Shown in pieces: positions 34,800 to 43,792 of a stretch of DNA of 64,000 nucleotides. Source of the DNA: Bacteroidales bacterium (GTDB lineage: Bacteria > Bacteroidota > Bacteroidia > Bacteroidales > P3); the NCBI GenBank assembly GCA_028708845.1, contig JAQVXZ010000010.1, forward strand, positions 1 to 64,000, read 5' to 3'. Below the pieces are notes generated by a model, which did not search any database, was not told the origin of the DNA, and saw only the letters and a list, made by a program, of their open reading frames with translations. Numbering within the stretch: the stretch's first letter is position 1; every line of letters begins with the position of its first letter. The translations under genes were made by a program, and so were the position numbers.

Positions 34800-36119
34800 C
34801 TATGTATGAAGGATGAATTTGCTAATTAGGATAAATACTCCACCACCAGCAAAATAACCAAGTAAAGCCCAAATTGATATATGTTTTAGATACCAAATGA
34901 AGTCTATTTTTTCCATTCCCATAACAGCAATACCTGCAGCAGAACCAATAATAAGTATACTTCCACCTGTTCCAGCACAATATGCTAAGAATTCCCAAAA
35001 AGCACCATCCACTAAGAAATGATAGAGTTCTGGATTAGCGGCAAGCTGTTCAGCAGTAGGAATAGAATACATCCCCATTGCAGCTGCAACTAAAGGAACA
35101 TTATCTACAATTGAGGAAAGAAGACCAATGATAAGGTTTATAACATAGATGTCGCCTATCTTATCAAGTTGTTTTGAAAGAAGGTCTAAGTGACCAGCTG
35201 TTTGCAATGCAGCAACTGCCATCAAGATACCTAAGAAGAAAAGAACAGAAGGAGTATCTACTCTTTGAAGTACTGCTGATGCATTAAGTTTAGAGTAGTT
35301 TTTCCTATCCTTAGCGTGCATAATTTCTGTAATAACCCACATTAGACCAAGACCAAATAGTATTCCAAGATATGGAGGAAGATGTGTTATTGTTTTGAAT
35401 ACCGGAACAAAAAGTAATGAGCCAACTCCAATAAAGAATATGATATTTCTTTGTTTTGATGAAATTGAAATAGCAGAACCCTTATCTTCTTTAACCTCTG
35501 GCCTTGCAACTTTTCCTTTAAGCATAAATGTTACAGCAGTTAGAGGAACTAGCATAGATACTAAACTAGGTATAAATGTTTCAAGAATAATATTAACAGC
35601 TGTTATATTACCTTTAATCCATAGCATAATGGTAGTGATGTCTCCAATTGGTGACCATGCTCCTCCTGAGTTTGCAGCAAGAATTACCATACCTGCAAAG
35701 AACCAACGGTCATGTTTGTCGTCGATTAGCTTTCTAAGAAGTGCAACCATAACAATTGAAGTTGTAAGATTGTCTAAGACAGCAGACATAAAGAATGTGA
35801 TAATACTTATTATCCAAAGAAGTTTCCTTTTGTTTTTGGTAGTAATCTTGTCAGTAATAATCTTAAACCCTTCATGTCTGTCGACAATCTCAACAATTGT
35901 CATAGCTCCTAAAAGGAAGAAAAGAATTTCAGCCACTTCTCCAAGGTGCATAACTAAAGCCTCGTGTTCAAAACCAGGACCCATTAATGCAAAGACAGCC
36001 CAAATTATTGCAGCTAGCAAAAGAGCTGTTGCAGACTTGTTTATTTTAATAGGATGCTCAAGAGCAATTAGCGTGTAGCCTATTATAAAAACAACAACCA
36101 TTAGTACAAAATAACTCAT
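34800..36119 (-). CDS. nhaD: Na+/H+ antiporter, NhaD family
   Basis: A 439-residue membrane protein of the ArsB/NhaD superfamily with about 11-13 predicted helices. Typical stretches are LFFLLGAMTIVEIVDRHEGF near 86-105, SAVLDNLTTSIVMVALLRKL near 115 and NSGGAWSPIGDITTIMLWI near 150, with conserved Asp and Asn in membrane segments. It would expel Na+ in exchange for protons and set cytoplasmic pH and sodium. It lies 42 nt after yidC on the same strand and could be read through from it. It has a terminator of its own. Confidence 0.9.
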   Translation of the reverse strand: MSYFVLMVVVFIIGYTLIALEHPIKINKSATALLLAAIIWAVFALMGPGFEHEALVMHLGEVAEILFFLLGAMTIVEIVDRHEGFKIITDKITTKNKRKLLWIISIITFFMSAVLDNLTTSIVMVALLRKLIDDKHDRWFFAGMVILAANSGGAWSPIGDITTIMLWIKGNITAVNIILETFIPSLVSMLVPLTAVTFMLKGKVARPEVKEDKGSAISISSKQRNIIFFIGVGSLLFVPVFKTITHLPPYLGILFGLGLMWVITEIMHAKDRKNYSKLNASAVLQRVDTPSVLFFLGILMAVAALQTAGHLDLLSKQLDKIGDIYVINLIIGLLSSIVDNVPLVAAAMGMYSIPTAEQLAANPELYHFLVDGAFWEFLAYCAGTGGSILIIGSAAGIAVMGMEKIDFIWYLKHISIWALLGYFAGGGVFILISKFILHT

Positions 36120-36161
36120 AATGTTTTTATTTAGTAATTAATATTTAATTAATGAATTGAA

Positions 36162-38099
36162 TTAGCGTTTTCCTTTATTCTTTTGTTGATTTTGTCTTTG
36201 TTCCATAAGCGCTCTGTTTTGTTTTTCCAAAGCCTCAACTCTTGCTTGCCATTTCGATTTCTTAATTGGCTTATTTTGGTTTGCTTTTAGTTTAGCAAGA
36301 ACCTTTCCTTCATTAATTGTTTTTCCAATAACCCAAACTTGTAGGAATGTGAAGCAAAGAGAAACAAAGTAATAATAGTTAAGAGCTGAAGAGTATTTAT
36401 TTAAGACAAATAACATCATAAGTGGCATAAAGTACATCATATACTTCATTCCTGGCATTTGATTTGTTCCTGCTTGTTGCTTCATTGTCATTCTGGTGTA
36501 GAAAAGTTGGGCAAGAGTCATCAGCAAACAGAAAAGACTAACATTAGATCCATAGAAAGGTATTTCGAAAGGTAGAGTAAGGATTGAGTCGTAGCTTGAA
36601 AGGTCATCAGCCCAAAGGAATGATTGTTGGCGAAGCTCAATGGAGGCTGGGAAGAAACGGAACATCGCAACAAGAATTGGGAACTGAAGTAGCATAGGAA
36701 GACATCCCGCCATAGGGTTGATGCCTGCCCGTTTATAGAGAGCCATCGTTTCCTTCTGCTTTTCCATAGCCTGTTCCTTCTTTGGATATTTCTCGGTGAT
36801 TTCTTTAATTTGAGGTTGTATCACTCTCATTTTTGCAGATGAGGAATAAGATTTATATGCCAAAGGGAAGAGAACTATTTTAACCATTACTGTTAGAACA
36901 AGTATAACAATACCCATATTCCAACCAAAATTACTTAGGAAGTCAAAAATAGGAATAATAGCAAAACGGTTAACCCATTGCAAAAGGAAGAATCCCCAAC
37001 CAAGAGGTATAATTTCTTCCATTTGAATATTATAATCACTTACTACTGCGTATTTATTAGGTCCATAGAAGAAATCCATTGAAACTTCACTCTTTAGTTC
37101 ATCTCCCTCAAAAGGAATTGTTAGAAGCGATTTCATTGTACGAAGGTAAGAAGAATCCTTTGCAGGACGGTTTTCTTTTATTGTTTGCATTGTTGCAGCA
37201 GTAAAAGGAGCATTATTTGCTATAATAGATGTTGAGAAGAATTGTTGTTTATATGAAACCCATTTAATAGGGATTCCGTTCTCATCTTTCTTATCATCAA
37301 CTCCATTTTCTTTTAAGTATTCAACCTCATCCTTTAATAGGTAGTAGATTGAAGAATTCTTTACCTCAACAGAAGCATCTTTTTCTTGACTCCTTAAGTC
37401 AGTATCCCAAACCATTTCAACAGAACTTTGGTCTGAAATAATTCCTTTTAGGTTATTAAAAACAATATTATAACCTACTCTATAATCATCTCCTCTAATA
37501 ACATAACGAAACTCTAAAGCCCCATTATGCAGAGAGTCTGCAACCTTAGCCCTAAAAACCAAAACAAGAGAATCTCCTGCCTTAACTGTTGGTATTGGTT
37601 GAGTTATTGGTTTATTATTAATGGTTGGTTCAAAGTAAAGCTCCTGGGTTCTAACAATATTTTGTCCTACTGTTAGGTTAAGACCATATGTGTTTTTGTC
37701 AAACAGAACTACTGGTTCTTTACCATAAGATAAGTAATCCATTAATGTAACCTGCTCAACTATTGCTCCATGAGAAGAGAATTTAATTTCAAATAATTCG
37801 TTTGATACAGTTATTTCTTCTTTTTCACCCTCAGCACAAGCAGCAAATGCACCATATTCAGAAAACCTTGTTGAATCTTGATTGAAATCAGGGTTGCCCT
37901 CATAGGATGCCTGAGCAATAGAATCTCTTATTTGTTCTGCTTTTGCTTCTAAGGCTAGATTTTCCTTTACTCTTATTATTGAATCTTGCTTTAGTTTCAT
38001 TGCTGCACGCTCCTCTTCAGATGGTGCTGTCAAAATACCATATCCAATTAAGACTGCGAAAATAAGAACTAATCCAATAATTGTATTCCTGTCTAACAT
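36162..38099 (-). CDS. yidC: Membrane protein insertase YidC
   Basis: YidC inserts and folds inner-membrane proteins with or without SecYEG. The reading frame is open to 38147, but I place the start at 38099 (MLDRNTIIG) because the -7 box TATCTTTG lies inside the longer frame and homologues begin this way. The 645 residues comprise one N-terminal membrane segment, a large periplasmic beta domain (about 45-350) and the conserved five-helix insertase core (about 350-590, with MGIVILVLTVMVKIVLFPLAYKS). A basic Lys/Gln-rich C-terminus could bind ribosomes. Confidence 0.95.
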   Translation of the reverse strand: MLDRNTIIGLVLIFAVLIGYGILTAPSEEERAAMKLKQDSIIRVKENLALEAKAEQIRDSIAQASYEGNPDFNQDSTRFSEYGAFAACAEGEKEEITVSNELFEIKFSSHGAIVEQVTLMDYLSYGKEPVVLFDKNTYGLNLTVGQNIVRTQELYFEPTINNKPITQPIPTVKAGDSLVLVFRAKVADSLHNGALEFRYVIRGDDYRVGYNIVFNNLKGIISDQSSVEMVWDTDLRSQEKDASVEVKNSSIYYLLKDEVEYLKENGVDDKKDENGIPIKWVSYKQQFFSTSIIANNAPFTAATMQTIKENRPAKDSSYLRTMKSLLTIPFEGDELKSEVSMDFFYGPNKYAVVSDYNIQMEEIIPLGWGFFLLQWVNRFAIIPIFDFLSNFGWNMGIVILVLTVMVKIVLFPLAYKSYSSSAKMRVIQPQIKEITEKYPKKEQAMEKQKETMALYKRAGINPMAGCLPMLLQFPILVAMFRFFPASIELRQQSFLWADDLSSYDSILTLPFEIPFYGSNVSLFCLLMTLAQLFYTRMTMKQQAGTNQMPGMKYMMYFMPLMMLFVLNKYSSALNYYYFVSLCFTFLQVWVIGKTINEGKVLAKLKANQNKPIKKSKWQARVEALEKQNRALMEQRQNQQKNKGKR

Positions 38100-38131
38100 C
38101 TTTATTCTATTTTTTTTTGAAATTAAAGTTG

Positions 38132-38139
38132 CAAAGATA
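38132..38139 (-). promoter_or_regulatory. -7 box of yidC
   Basis: TATCTTTG on the minus strand is an exact TAnnTTTG match 33 nt before the preferred yidC start codon. It decides the start choice, since the longer frame would begin upstream of the transcript. Confidence 0.65.
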
Positions 38140-38232
38140 AGAAACATAATTATTAGTTATCGGAATTAATTGAAAAAATTTGGTCATTACATTTATTGTT
38201 CGTTATTTTGCGAACCACAAATTAGAGCATTT

Positions 38233-38556
38233 ATGCAAGAGAAAGCCAAACTAATTAAGCAGCAGAAAACACTAGCACGTTTTGCAAAAGCAATGGGTCA
38301 TCCAACTAGAATTATTATATTATCTTTCTTAGCTAAGCAAGAGAGTTGTTATTTTGGAGAGATTCACGATGAACTGCCAATTGCAAAAGCCACCGTATCG
38401 CAACACCTAAAAGAATTGAAAGATGCCGGGCTTATACAAGGAGAAACTCAGCCTCCTAAGGTTAAGTATTGTATTAACAGAAAGAATTGGGAAATAGCAA
38501 AGACTTGTTTTGCCGATTTCTTTTCAGATTTGAAAGAAAATAAAGACTGTTGTTAA
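38233..38556 (+). CDS. ArsR/SmtB-family transcriptional repressor
   Basis: A 107-residue winged-helix regulator. [20 protein letters not shown] is the classic ArsR first-helix region, and the recognition helix is in [19 protein letters not shown]. Cysteines are at about 46 and in the C-terminal KDCC, which might sense metal or redox state, but the canonical ELCVCDL metal site is absent (SCYFGEI). A longer frame from a TTG at 38170 exists; the ATG at 38233 is preferred because it matches the usual family N-terminus. It precedes the TonB-receptor gene by 87 nt and probably regulates it. Confidence 0.87.
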   Translation: MQEKAKLIKQQKTLARFAKAMGHPTRIIILSFLAKQESCYFGEIHDELPIAKATVSQHLKELKDAGLIQGETQPPKVKYCINRKNWEIAKTCFADFFSDLKENKDCC

Positions 38557-38610
38557 TTGGAAAAACACATATCTGTAATATAAATTACAAAGAAATAAAA
38601 ATTCAGAAAC

Positions 38611-38618
38611 TATATTTG
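38611..38618 (+). promoter_or_regulatory. -7 box of the TonB-receptor operon
   Basis: TATATTTG matches TAnnTTTG, 25 nt before the start codon. The ArsR-type regulator immediately upstream may bind here, but I see no clear operator palindrome. Confidence 0.6.
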
Positions 38619-38643
38619 CATACATAATATTTAGAATTAGACT

Positions 38644-40878
38644 ATGAAAAAGGCATTAATTATTACATTATTCTTGATTAGCATTTCAACACTTAGCTTT
38701 TCCCAAGAAATTAGTGGAAAGGTTGTTGACAAAGAAACTAGTAGAGGTATTTCATTTGCAAATGTTGGAATTGAGGGCTCGTCCGTTGGAACAACTACTG
38801 ACGAAAAAGGATTCTTCACTCTTAAGAAAACAGAACAGGATAGCTTATTTATTGAGGTTAGTGTTATTGGTTATCATAAATCTAAAAAGTATATAGCTAA
38901 GGAAAAGCAGTATATTGAGTTTGCCTTAGAAAAGGAAGCAAAAGAGTTAAATACAATTAATGTAGTTGAGAAACGATCAGGCACAACCCTAAACACAGAA
39001 GATGCAGGCTTTAGTCAATATGTTTCTGCCGAAGGAATAAAAAGACTTGCTTGCTGTTCTTTGGCTGAGAGTTTTGAAAACAACGCAGCAGTTGATGTTG
39101 GCTTTACCGATGCCGTAACAGGAGCAAAACAAATTCAGATGTTAGGCTTAGCAGGCATTTATAGTCAGATATTAATTGAGAACCAACCCTCCATTCGTAT
39201 GCTTTCCACAACCTATGGACTTAATTATATTCCCGGTCCTTGGCTAGATGGTATAAGCATTTCAAAAGGAACTTCCTCTGTTACGAATGGATATGAAAGC
39301 ATAACAGGTCAAATAAATATTGATGTAAAGAAACCAGAAAGAAAAGAAAAGTTTTATTTCGAATACTTCACCAATGACTTCCTTAAACAAGAAATAAATA
39401 TAAACTCTTCTTATAGAATAAATAAATACTTAGAGTCTATTATTCTTGCACACGGAGAGTCAACCTTTATTAAGACTGATAGGAACAGCGATAACTTCCT
39501 CGATATTCCTCTTTCTAACCTATTCATTGCATCGAATCGTTATTTCCTAAACTACGAGGATAAAGTCAAAAGCAGGTTTGGAATAGATGTATTATATGAA
39601 GACAGAATAGGGGGAGATAAGCTTTTCGACAAGGACGACTATTTTAAATCAACCAATTTCTATGGTGCAGTGCTAAATACAAGAAGGATACAATTATTTG
39701 AAAACACAGGCTTCTTAGTTAATAGCGATAAGAATAGCAGCATTGGACTTAACTCAAACTTTGTATATCATCAGCTTAAATCTAAGTTTGGTCAAAGGAC
39801 ATATAACCCTATTCAAACAAGTGGTAACCTTGCTTTGATTTTCAATTCAGATCTTTGGAATGATAAGAACAAAATAAGCATTGGAACAAATGCAAACTAC
39901 GATAACCTAAAGGAAGAGCTAGCAAAGAAGGATTATATTAGTGGAAACCACCAAGAAAAAGAAGAAATTGTTTTAGGAGGCTTTGCAGAATATACATTTA
40001 GCGACAAAAAACACTGGACATTTATTACCGGGATAAGAGCAGACTATAATATGTTCTTCAAACAAACAATCATAACTCCTCGCCTTCATGCAAAATATTC
40101 ACCATGGGACAACTCAGCATTTAGAATTTCGCTTGGAAGAGGACTACATAGCACAAATATTTTACCCGAAAACATTAACCTCCTTGCCTCTTCTCGAAAA
40201 CTAGTATTTGATGAAAAGCTAAGACTAGAAGATGCATGGAATTACGGCGTTTCATATTCTCAGATATTGTTTTTTGAAGATGAAAGGTCTATTTCTTTTT
40301 CCTTAGACTTTCATAGAACAGACTTTAAGAACAGAGTAATTGTTGACCTAGAACAAAATGTAACAGAGGCTCATTTCTACAACCTAGCGGGAGAATCATT
40401 TGCAAATAGTTTTCAAACAGAACTAACAGCAAGCCTATTTGAAGGGTTTGAAACAACGCTTGCCTATGTTTTTAGCGATTCAAAGGTAACAATAGGAAAT
40501 GAGTTAATTGATATGCCACTAACCCCAAAACACAAAGGCCTATTAGCATTACATTATACAACAAGATACGAAAGATGGAAATTCTCCTTCACAACCCAAT
40601 ACCACGGACAAACAAGACTTCCTAACACATCAACCAACCCTCCACTTTATCAACTACCAAACAAAAGTCCTCAATACTTTATTTTACACGCACAAATAAC
40701 ACATAAGTTTGAGAACATAGAAATATACGTTGGTTGCGAAAACATCTTGAACTACAAACAAAAGAATCCTATCATTAGTGCTAACGATCCTTTTGGGTCT
40801 TATTTCGATTCCTCAATCATCTATGCACCAATAATAGGAAGACAATTTAACTTAGGACTTCGATTAACCATTAAATAA
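38644..40878 (+). CDS. TonB-dependent outer membrane receptor
   Basis: A 744-residue receptor with signal peptide (1-20, ending FSQ), a carboxypeptidase-D-like regulatory domain (about 22-100, with GKVVDKETSRGISFANVGIEGSSVGTTTDEKGFF landmarks), a plug domain (about 110-225) and a 22-strand-type beta barrel to the C-terminus. It lacks a SusD partner, so it is more likely a metal, siderophore or small-molecule receptor than a glycan importer. The plug carries an unusual LACCSLAESFENN segment with a Cys pair near 138. It sits between an ArsR regulator and a thioredoxin-like gene, which suggests metal or metalloid responsiveness. Confidence 0.92.
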   Translation: MKKALIITLFLISISTLSFSQEISGKVVDKETSRGISFANVGIEGSSVGTTTDEKGFFTLKKTEQDSLFIEVSVIGYHKSKKYIAKEKQYIEFALEKEAKELNTINVVEKRSGTTLNTEDAGFSQYVSAEGIKRLACCSLAESFENNAAVDVGFTDAVTGAKQIQMLGLAGIYSQILIENQPSIRMLSTTYGLNYIPGPWLDGISISKGTSSVTNGYESITGQINIDVKKPERKEKFYFEYFTNDFLKQEININSSYRINKYLESIILAHGESTFIKTDRNSDNFLDIPLSNLFIASNRYFLNYEDKVKSRFGIDVLYEDRIGGDKLFDKDDYFKSTNFYGAVLNTRRIQLFENTGFLVNSDKNSSIGLNSNFVYHQLKSKFGQRTYNPIQTSGNLALIFNSDLWNDKNKISIGTNANYDNLKEELAKKDYISGNHQEKEEIVLGGFAEYTFSDKKHWTFITGIRADYNMFFKQTIITPRLHAKYSPWDNSAFRISLGRGLHSTNILPENINLLASSRKLVFDEKLRLEDAWNYGVSYSQILFFEDERSISFSLDFHRTDFKNRVIVDLEQNVTEAHFYNLAGESFANSFQTELTASLFEGFETTLAYVFSDSKVTIGNELIDMPLTPKHKGLLALHYTTRYERWKFSFTTQYHGQTRLPNTSTNPPLYQLPNKSPQYFILHAQITHKFENIEIYVGCENILNYKQKNPIISANDPFGSYFDSSIIYAPIIGRQFNLGLRLTIK

Positions 40879-40913
40879 ATTAGAAACAATAATAACATAT
40901 AATATATAAGACT

Positions 40914-41315
40914 ATGAAAAGAATAACATTATTAGTAATTGCAATGTTTATTGGCTTAGTAAGTTTTGGACAAAACGAGAAAAAAGACCTTCTTGAAATC
41001 TATTATTTTCACCGCACAGAAAGGTGCTTAACATGTAATGCAATTGAAGACGGAGTTCGTGCTACATTAAATAGCTATAAAAAAGAAGTCGCAAAGGGAG
41101 ATTTGATTTTTCAGAGCATAAACATTGAAGAGGATAGAGAAAACCAAATAGTAAAGGATTACGAAATAGAATCCCCTACCCTTTTATTTATTTATAATAA
41201 GAAAGGTGATAGGAAATTTGTTGATTTAACAGAAGATGCTTTTTCTTATGCAAGACCTAACCCTGCTAAATTTAAGAAGGTATTGAAGGGAAAGATAAAC
41301 GATTTCTTTAGATAA
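40914..41315 (+). CDS. Exported thioredoxin-like protein (ArsF-like family)
   Basis: A 133-residue protein with a signal peptide (1-19, ending SFG-Q) and a thioredoxin-like domain. The active-site pair is Cys38-Leu-Thr-Cys41 in FHRTERCLTCNAIEDG, and a cis-Pro-like segment IESPTLLFIYN follows near 84. This fits a Bacteroidota family that databases name after nitroreductase subunit ArsF; the name says little about function. It lies 35 nt after the TonB receptor and is probably in its operon. A role in periplasmic thiol chemistry linked to the receptor substrate is inference. Confidence 0.78.
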   Translation: MKRITLLVIAMFIGLVSFGQNEKKDLLEIYYFHRTERCLTCNAIEDGVRATLNSYKKEVAKGDLIFQSINIEEDRENQIVKDYEIESPTLLFIYNKKGDRKFVDLTEDAFSYARPNPAKFKKVLKGKINDFFR

Positions 41316-41388
41316 AAACCATCAGAATCAAAGTAGAAATTATTAAAACAAACTAATAAATTTCTATCTTCAAGAATCATTTCACTCC

Positions 41389-41476
41389 GATGTACATCTT
41401 AGCTTACTCCGATGTACATCTTAGCTTCTTGTGATGTACATCTTAGCATCTTGTGATGTACATCTTAGCAAAATGA
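41389..41476. repeat. Locus D: four 22-bp units of GATGTACATC
   Basis: GATGTACATCTTAGC occurs four times without change, starting at 41389, 41411, 41433 and 41455, an exact 22-bp step; only the 7-bp linkers vary. GATGTACATC is a perfect even palindrome. The flanks (TTTCTATCTTCAAGAATCATTTCAC on the left, broken by mismatches; reverse complement of TGAAACGAAGAAAGAAA on the right) are loosely inverted, as at locus B. Confidence 0.92.
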
Positions 41477-41599
41477 AACGAAGAAAGAAAAATTTAATAC
41501 AAGAGTTTAAGAATTTTATACAGCATATCAAGTAATTGATTTCTTAAACCAAAACATTTAACTGTCTTATATAACTCTGAGAATGATAACTATAAGAAG

Positions 41600-41635
41600 A
41601 AAGCCCCACTATTTAATAAAAAATAATGGGGCTTT
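41600..41635. terminator. Terminator between ArsF-like gene and rsmD
   Basis: A 9-bp stem AAAGCCCCA/TGGGGCTTT lies 26 nt past the rsmD stop on the minus strand. T-rich tracts on both sides allow function in either direction. Confidence 0.85.
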
Positions 41636-41660
41636 AGCTTTTTAAAATAAGCTTATATAT

Positions 41661-42212
41661 TTATGAATCTTGCTTATCAGATATTTGTTGAAAGAAAGAG
41701 AAATTAACTTTCCCGTAATTTCTTTGTTCTAAGAAAAGAGGATGCTCTTTAAAGGAATGATCTTTTGCGTGTTCTAGGATAAATAATCCGCCAGACTTAA
41801 CGAAACTTTTCATAACGAGGCTTGGTATTATGTCAAACTGTTTTAGGTCGTATGGAGGGTCAGCAAAAACCACATCGAAGCTCATTTGAGAACGGCCTAA
41901 GAATATGAAGGCATCGTTTCTTAGTGCAAAAAGATTATCTATATCGAGTTCCTTCGAAGTCTTCTTAATAAAATCAATACAACGTTGGTCTTGGTCAACA
42001 GAGGTTACTTGTTTGGCTCCTCGAGAAATAAACTCAAAACTAATTGAGCCCGTTCCTGCAAAGATATCAAGCACATCTATTTCTTCAAAGTCTATTTTGT
42101 TTCTTAAGATATTGAAAAGGCTTTCCCTTGCAAGGTCAGTTGTAGGTCTAACAGGAAGATTGGTTGGTGTCTTCAATCTTCTTCCTCTTAAATCGCCAGC
42201 AATAATTCTCAT
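41661..42212 (-). CDS. rsmD: 16S rRNA (guanine966-N2)-methyltransferase
   Basis: A 183-residue Rossmann methyltransferase that modifies G966 of 16S rRNA. It starts MRIIAGDLRGRRLKTP as expected, with SAM motif DIFAGTGSISFEFISRGA near 48 and catalytic DPPY near 118. It is the last of three genes on the minus strand; the DUF3822 gene overlaps nothing but ends only 4 nt upstream, an arrangement often seen in Bacteroidota. Confidence 0.94.
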   Translation of the reverse strand: MRIIAGDLRGRRLKTPTNLPVRPTTDLARESLFNILRNKIDFEEIDVLDIFAGTGSISFEFISRGAKQVTSVDQDQRCIDFIKKTSKELDIDNLFALRNDAFIFLGRSQMSFDVVFADPPYDLKQFDIIPSLVMKSFVKSGGLFILEHAKDHSFKEHPLFLEQRNYGKVNFSFFQQISDKQDS

Positions 42213-42216
42213 TTTA

Positions 42217-43053
42217 TTATTTTACTAAGGTAAGGAAATACTTCTGAAGGTCTATGCCATCAAATTCGCAACCCACTCTAATGCTTTCCATTGGATTTGC
42301 AAAAGAAACGTCCTTAATGAATTTGCTTAGTATTTGTTTTTCCTCAGCCGAAAACTCATCTCCTGTTATTAGTAAATTAATTTCAGAGGTGTCAATTTTC
42401 AATTGCTCTAATGCAAATAGGATATGGTATATCATATCACTTTCAGTTACATAGTCGAAACTATTACTAAATGTGAATTGCATACCTTTAAATACGATTA
42501 AATCAAAGGATTTCCCTCTCTTATAAAGAACTGCGGTATTACTTGAAAGCTTTGAGACATCAAAACCATATTCTGCCATTACTTGATGTTGTGGTACAAA
42601 TTTAGCTTTTGGCATTAGTATCTTTATTCCAGAGTGTTGATACATCTGGGTTGCAAATACGAGAACTGCATCTAGTTTTTCAGAAATGCTTTCCAAAACT
42701 GTATCAGAACCATTTAGAAGTGCAACAGCACGTAAGTATTCTTTGGTTTTAGTATTATCGTATAATTTGTAAGGAACAAAAACATTTTTGCTTGCTTGAA
42801 TAATAACTCTAATATTATTAAAGTTGAATAACCTAATGTCAATAGAATTGAAACAATTCTTCATTTTTGACATAACAGAGGTTATTCCACAGGACAAATC
42901 TGTTTTAAATTCACCCAATGCTTTTAGATTATAGCTATTATCGATCAAAGAAAAGTAAAACCCATCAGAATTAATACAAATGCACAAGTCTGTATCTTGT
43001 GCATTAATATTATCATCTATTTTTATGAAATTTTCTAACTTAAAGTTATCCAT
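42217..43053 (-). CDS. DUF3822 family protein
   Basis: A 278-residue soluble protein of the Bacteroidota-specific DUF3822 family, recognised by its length, the DLCICINSDGFYFSLID start, the LLNGSDTVLESI segment near 107 and its place directly before rsmD. No signal peptide, membrane segment or catalytic motif is visible. The linkage to a 16S methyltransferase hints at a ribosome-related or housekeeping role, but nothing in the sequence proves it. Confidence 0.75.
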   Translation of the reverse strand: MDNFKLENFIKIDDNINAQDTDLCICINSDGFYFSLIDNSYNLKALGEFKTDLSCGITSVMSKMKNCFNSIDIRLFNFNNIRVIIQASKNVFVPYKLYDNTKTKEYLRAVALLNGSDTVLESISEKLDAVLVFATQMYQHSGIKILMPKAKFVPQHQVMAEYGFDVSKLSSNTAVLYKRGKSFDLIVFKGMQFTFSNSFDYVTESDMIYHILFALEQLKIDTSEINLLITGDEFSAEEKQILSKFIKDVSFANPMESIRVGCEFDGIDLQKYFLTLVK

Positions 43054-43062
43054 ATTATATTG

Positions 43063-43695
43063 TTATTCCCAGTTTCCGTCAGTGATAGGTTGATTTATAT
43101 CTCCAACTTTCCATCCCGGATAGCGATCCTTACCAACTATTTCAGCCTTTCTATTTATCACGTCTTGTTCTTTCATACCAGTTGTGTAAGTTTCAATGTC
43201 AGCTGTTGCTTCAAAGGTTGCAACCATAACACCTCCTCTATCGATGATATCTGCTTTAATTTCAAATACTTTACCATCTGAATAAGGTATAAACTTTAGA
43301 TTTTTAATGTCATTCTTAGGAGTTCTTATAAGCTTTTCCTCAATTAATTTCTCAAGAGGGTTAACCATTACAGTATCTCTTGAAACAATTCCTGCTTTAA
43401 TAGCCTGAGCCTCTGTTAATGAATCTGGAACAACACCATATTTCTTAACCATTACGGTCTTTCCTGTTTCAAGGAAAGTTAGCAAAGAATCAATGTCGCC
43501 GCAATATCTGCCGTTTGCACTTTTAAAAGCTTCTTGAATTGCTCTAATATCTTTTAATTTATTAATAACTTCTGTAGAACGTTTGTTATATTCATCATCA
43601 AATTTTACTGGTCTCATGATACTTGAATATAATACAAATCCTAGTATAACTATACCTACAATAAGTATTATTGAAATAATGTTTCTGGTTTTCAT
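43063..43695 (-). CDS. Membrane-anchored protein of unknown function
   Basis: A 210-residue protein with one N-terminal membrane helix (about 6-26), a helical stretch (KRSTEVINKLKDIRAIQEAFKS, broken here for length) followed by NGRYCGDIDSLL, and a beta-rich C-terminal half. The helix-then-ANGRY layout recalls type IV pilin or pseudopilin-like proteins, but no prepilin peptidase site (G/F-type) is evident. Conserved homologues in Bacteroidota are mostly unnamed. It leads an apparent operon with DUF3822 (9 nt) and rsmD. Confidence 0.6.
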   Translation of the reverse strand: MKTRNIISIILIVGIVILGFVLYSSIMRPVKFDDEYNKRSTEVINKLKDIRAIQEAFKSANGRYCGDIDSLLTFLETGKTVMVKKYGVVPDSLTEAQAIKAGIVSRDTVMVNPLEKLIEEKLIRTPKNDIKNLKFIPYSDGKVFEIKADIIDRGGVMVATFEATADIETYTTGMKEQDVINRKAEIVGKDRYPGWKVGDINQPITDGNWE

Positions 43696-43792
43696 CTTTA
43701 TTGTTATATTTTATGTTTACTTAAATATCTATTTTACTTGTTTGCAAATTTATAATATTTCGTTGAATAAGTCATGCTTTCAGCCCAATATT

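Larger units (their letters stand above)
41316..41660. other. 345-bp convergent intergenic region
   Basis: No gene. It holds the 22-bp-period locus D (41389-41476), a flanking TGAAACGAAGAAAG string (41474-41487) and the terminator at 41600-41635. Confidence 0.8.

Noticed and set aside
38100-38147. Longer YidC N-terminus
   Set aside because: The added 16 codons contain the -7 promoter box, and homologues begin with MLDRN-type sequence.
38170-38232. TTG start for the ArsR regulator
   Set aside because: The extra 21 residues do not fit the family N-terminus, and the ATG at 38233 gives the usual length.
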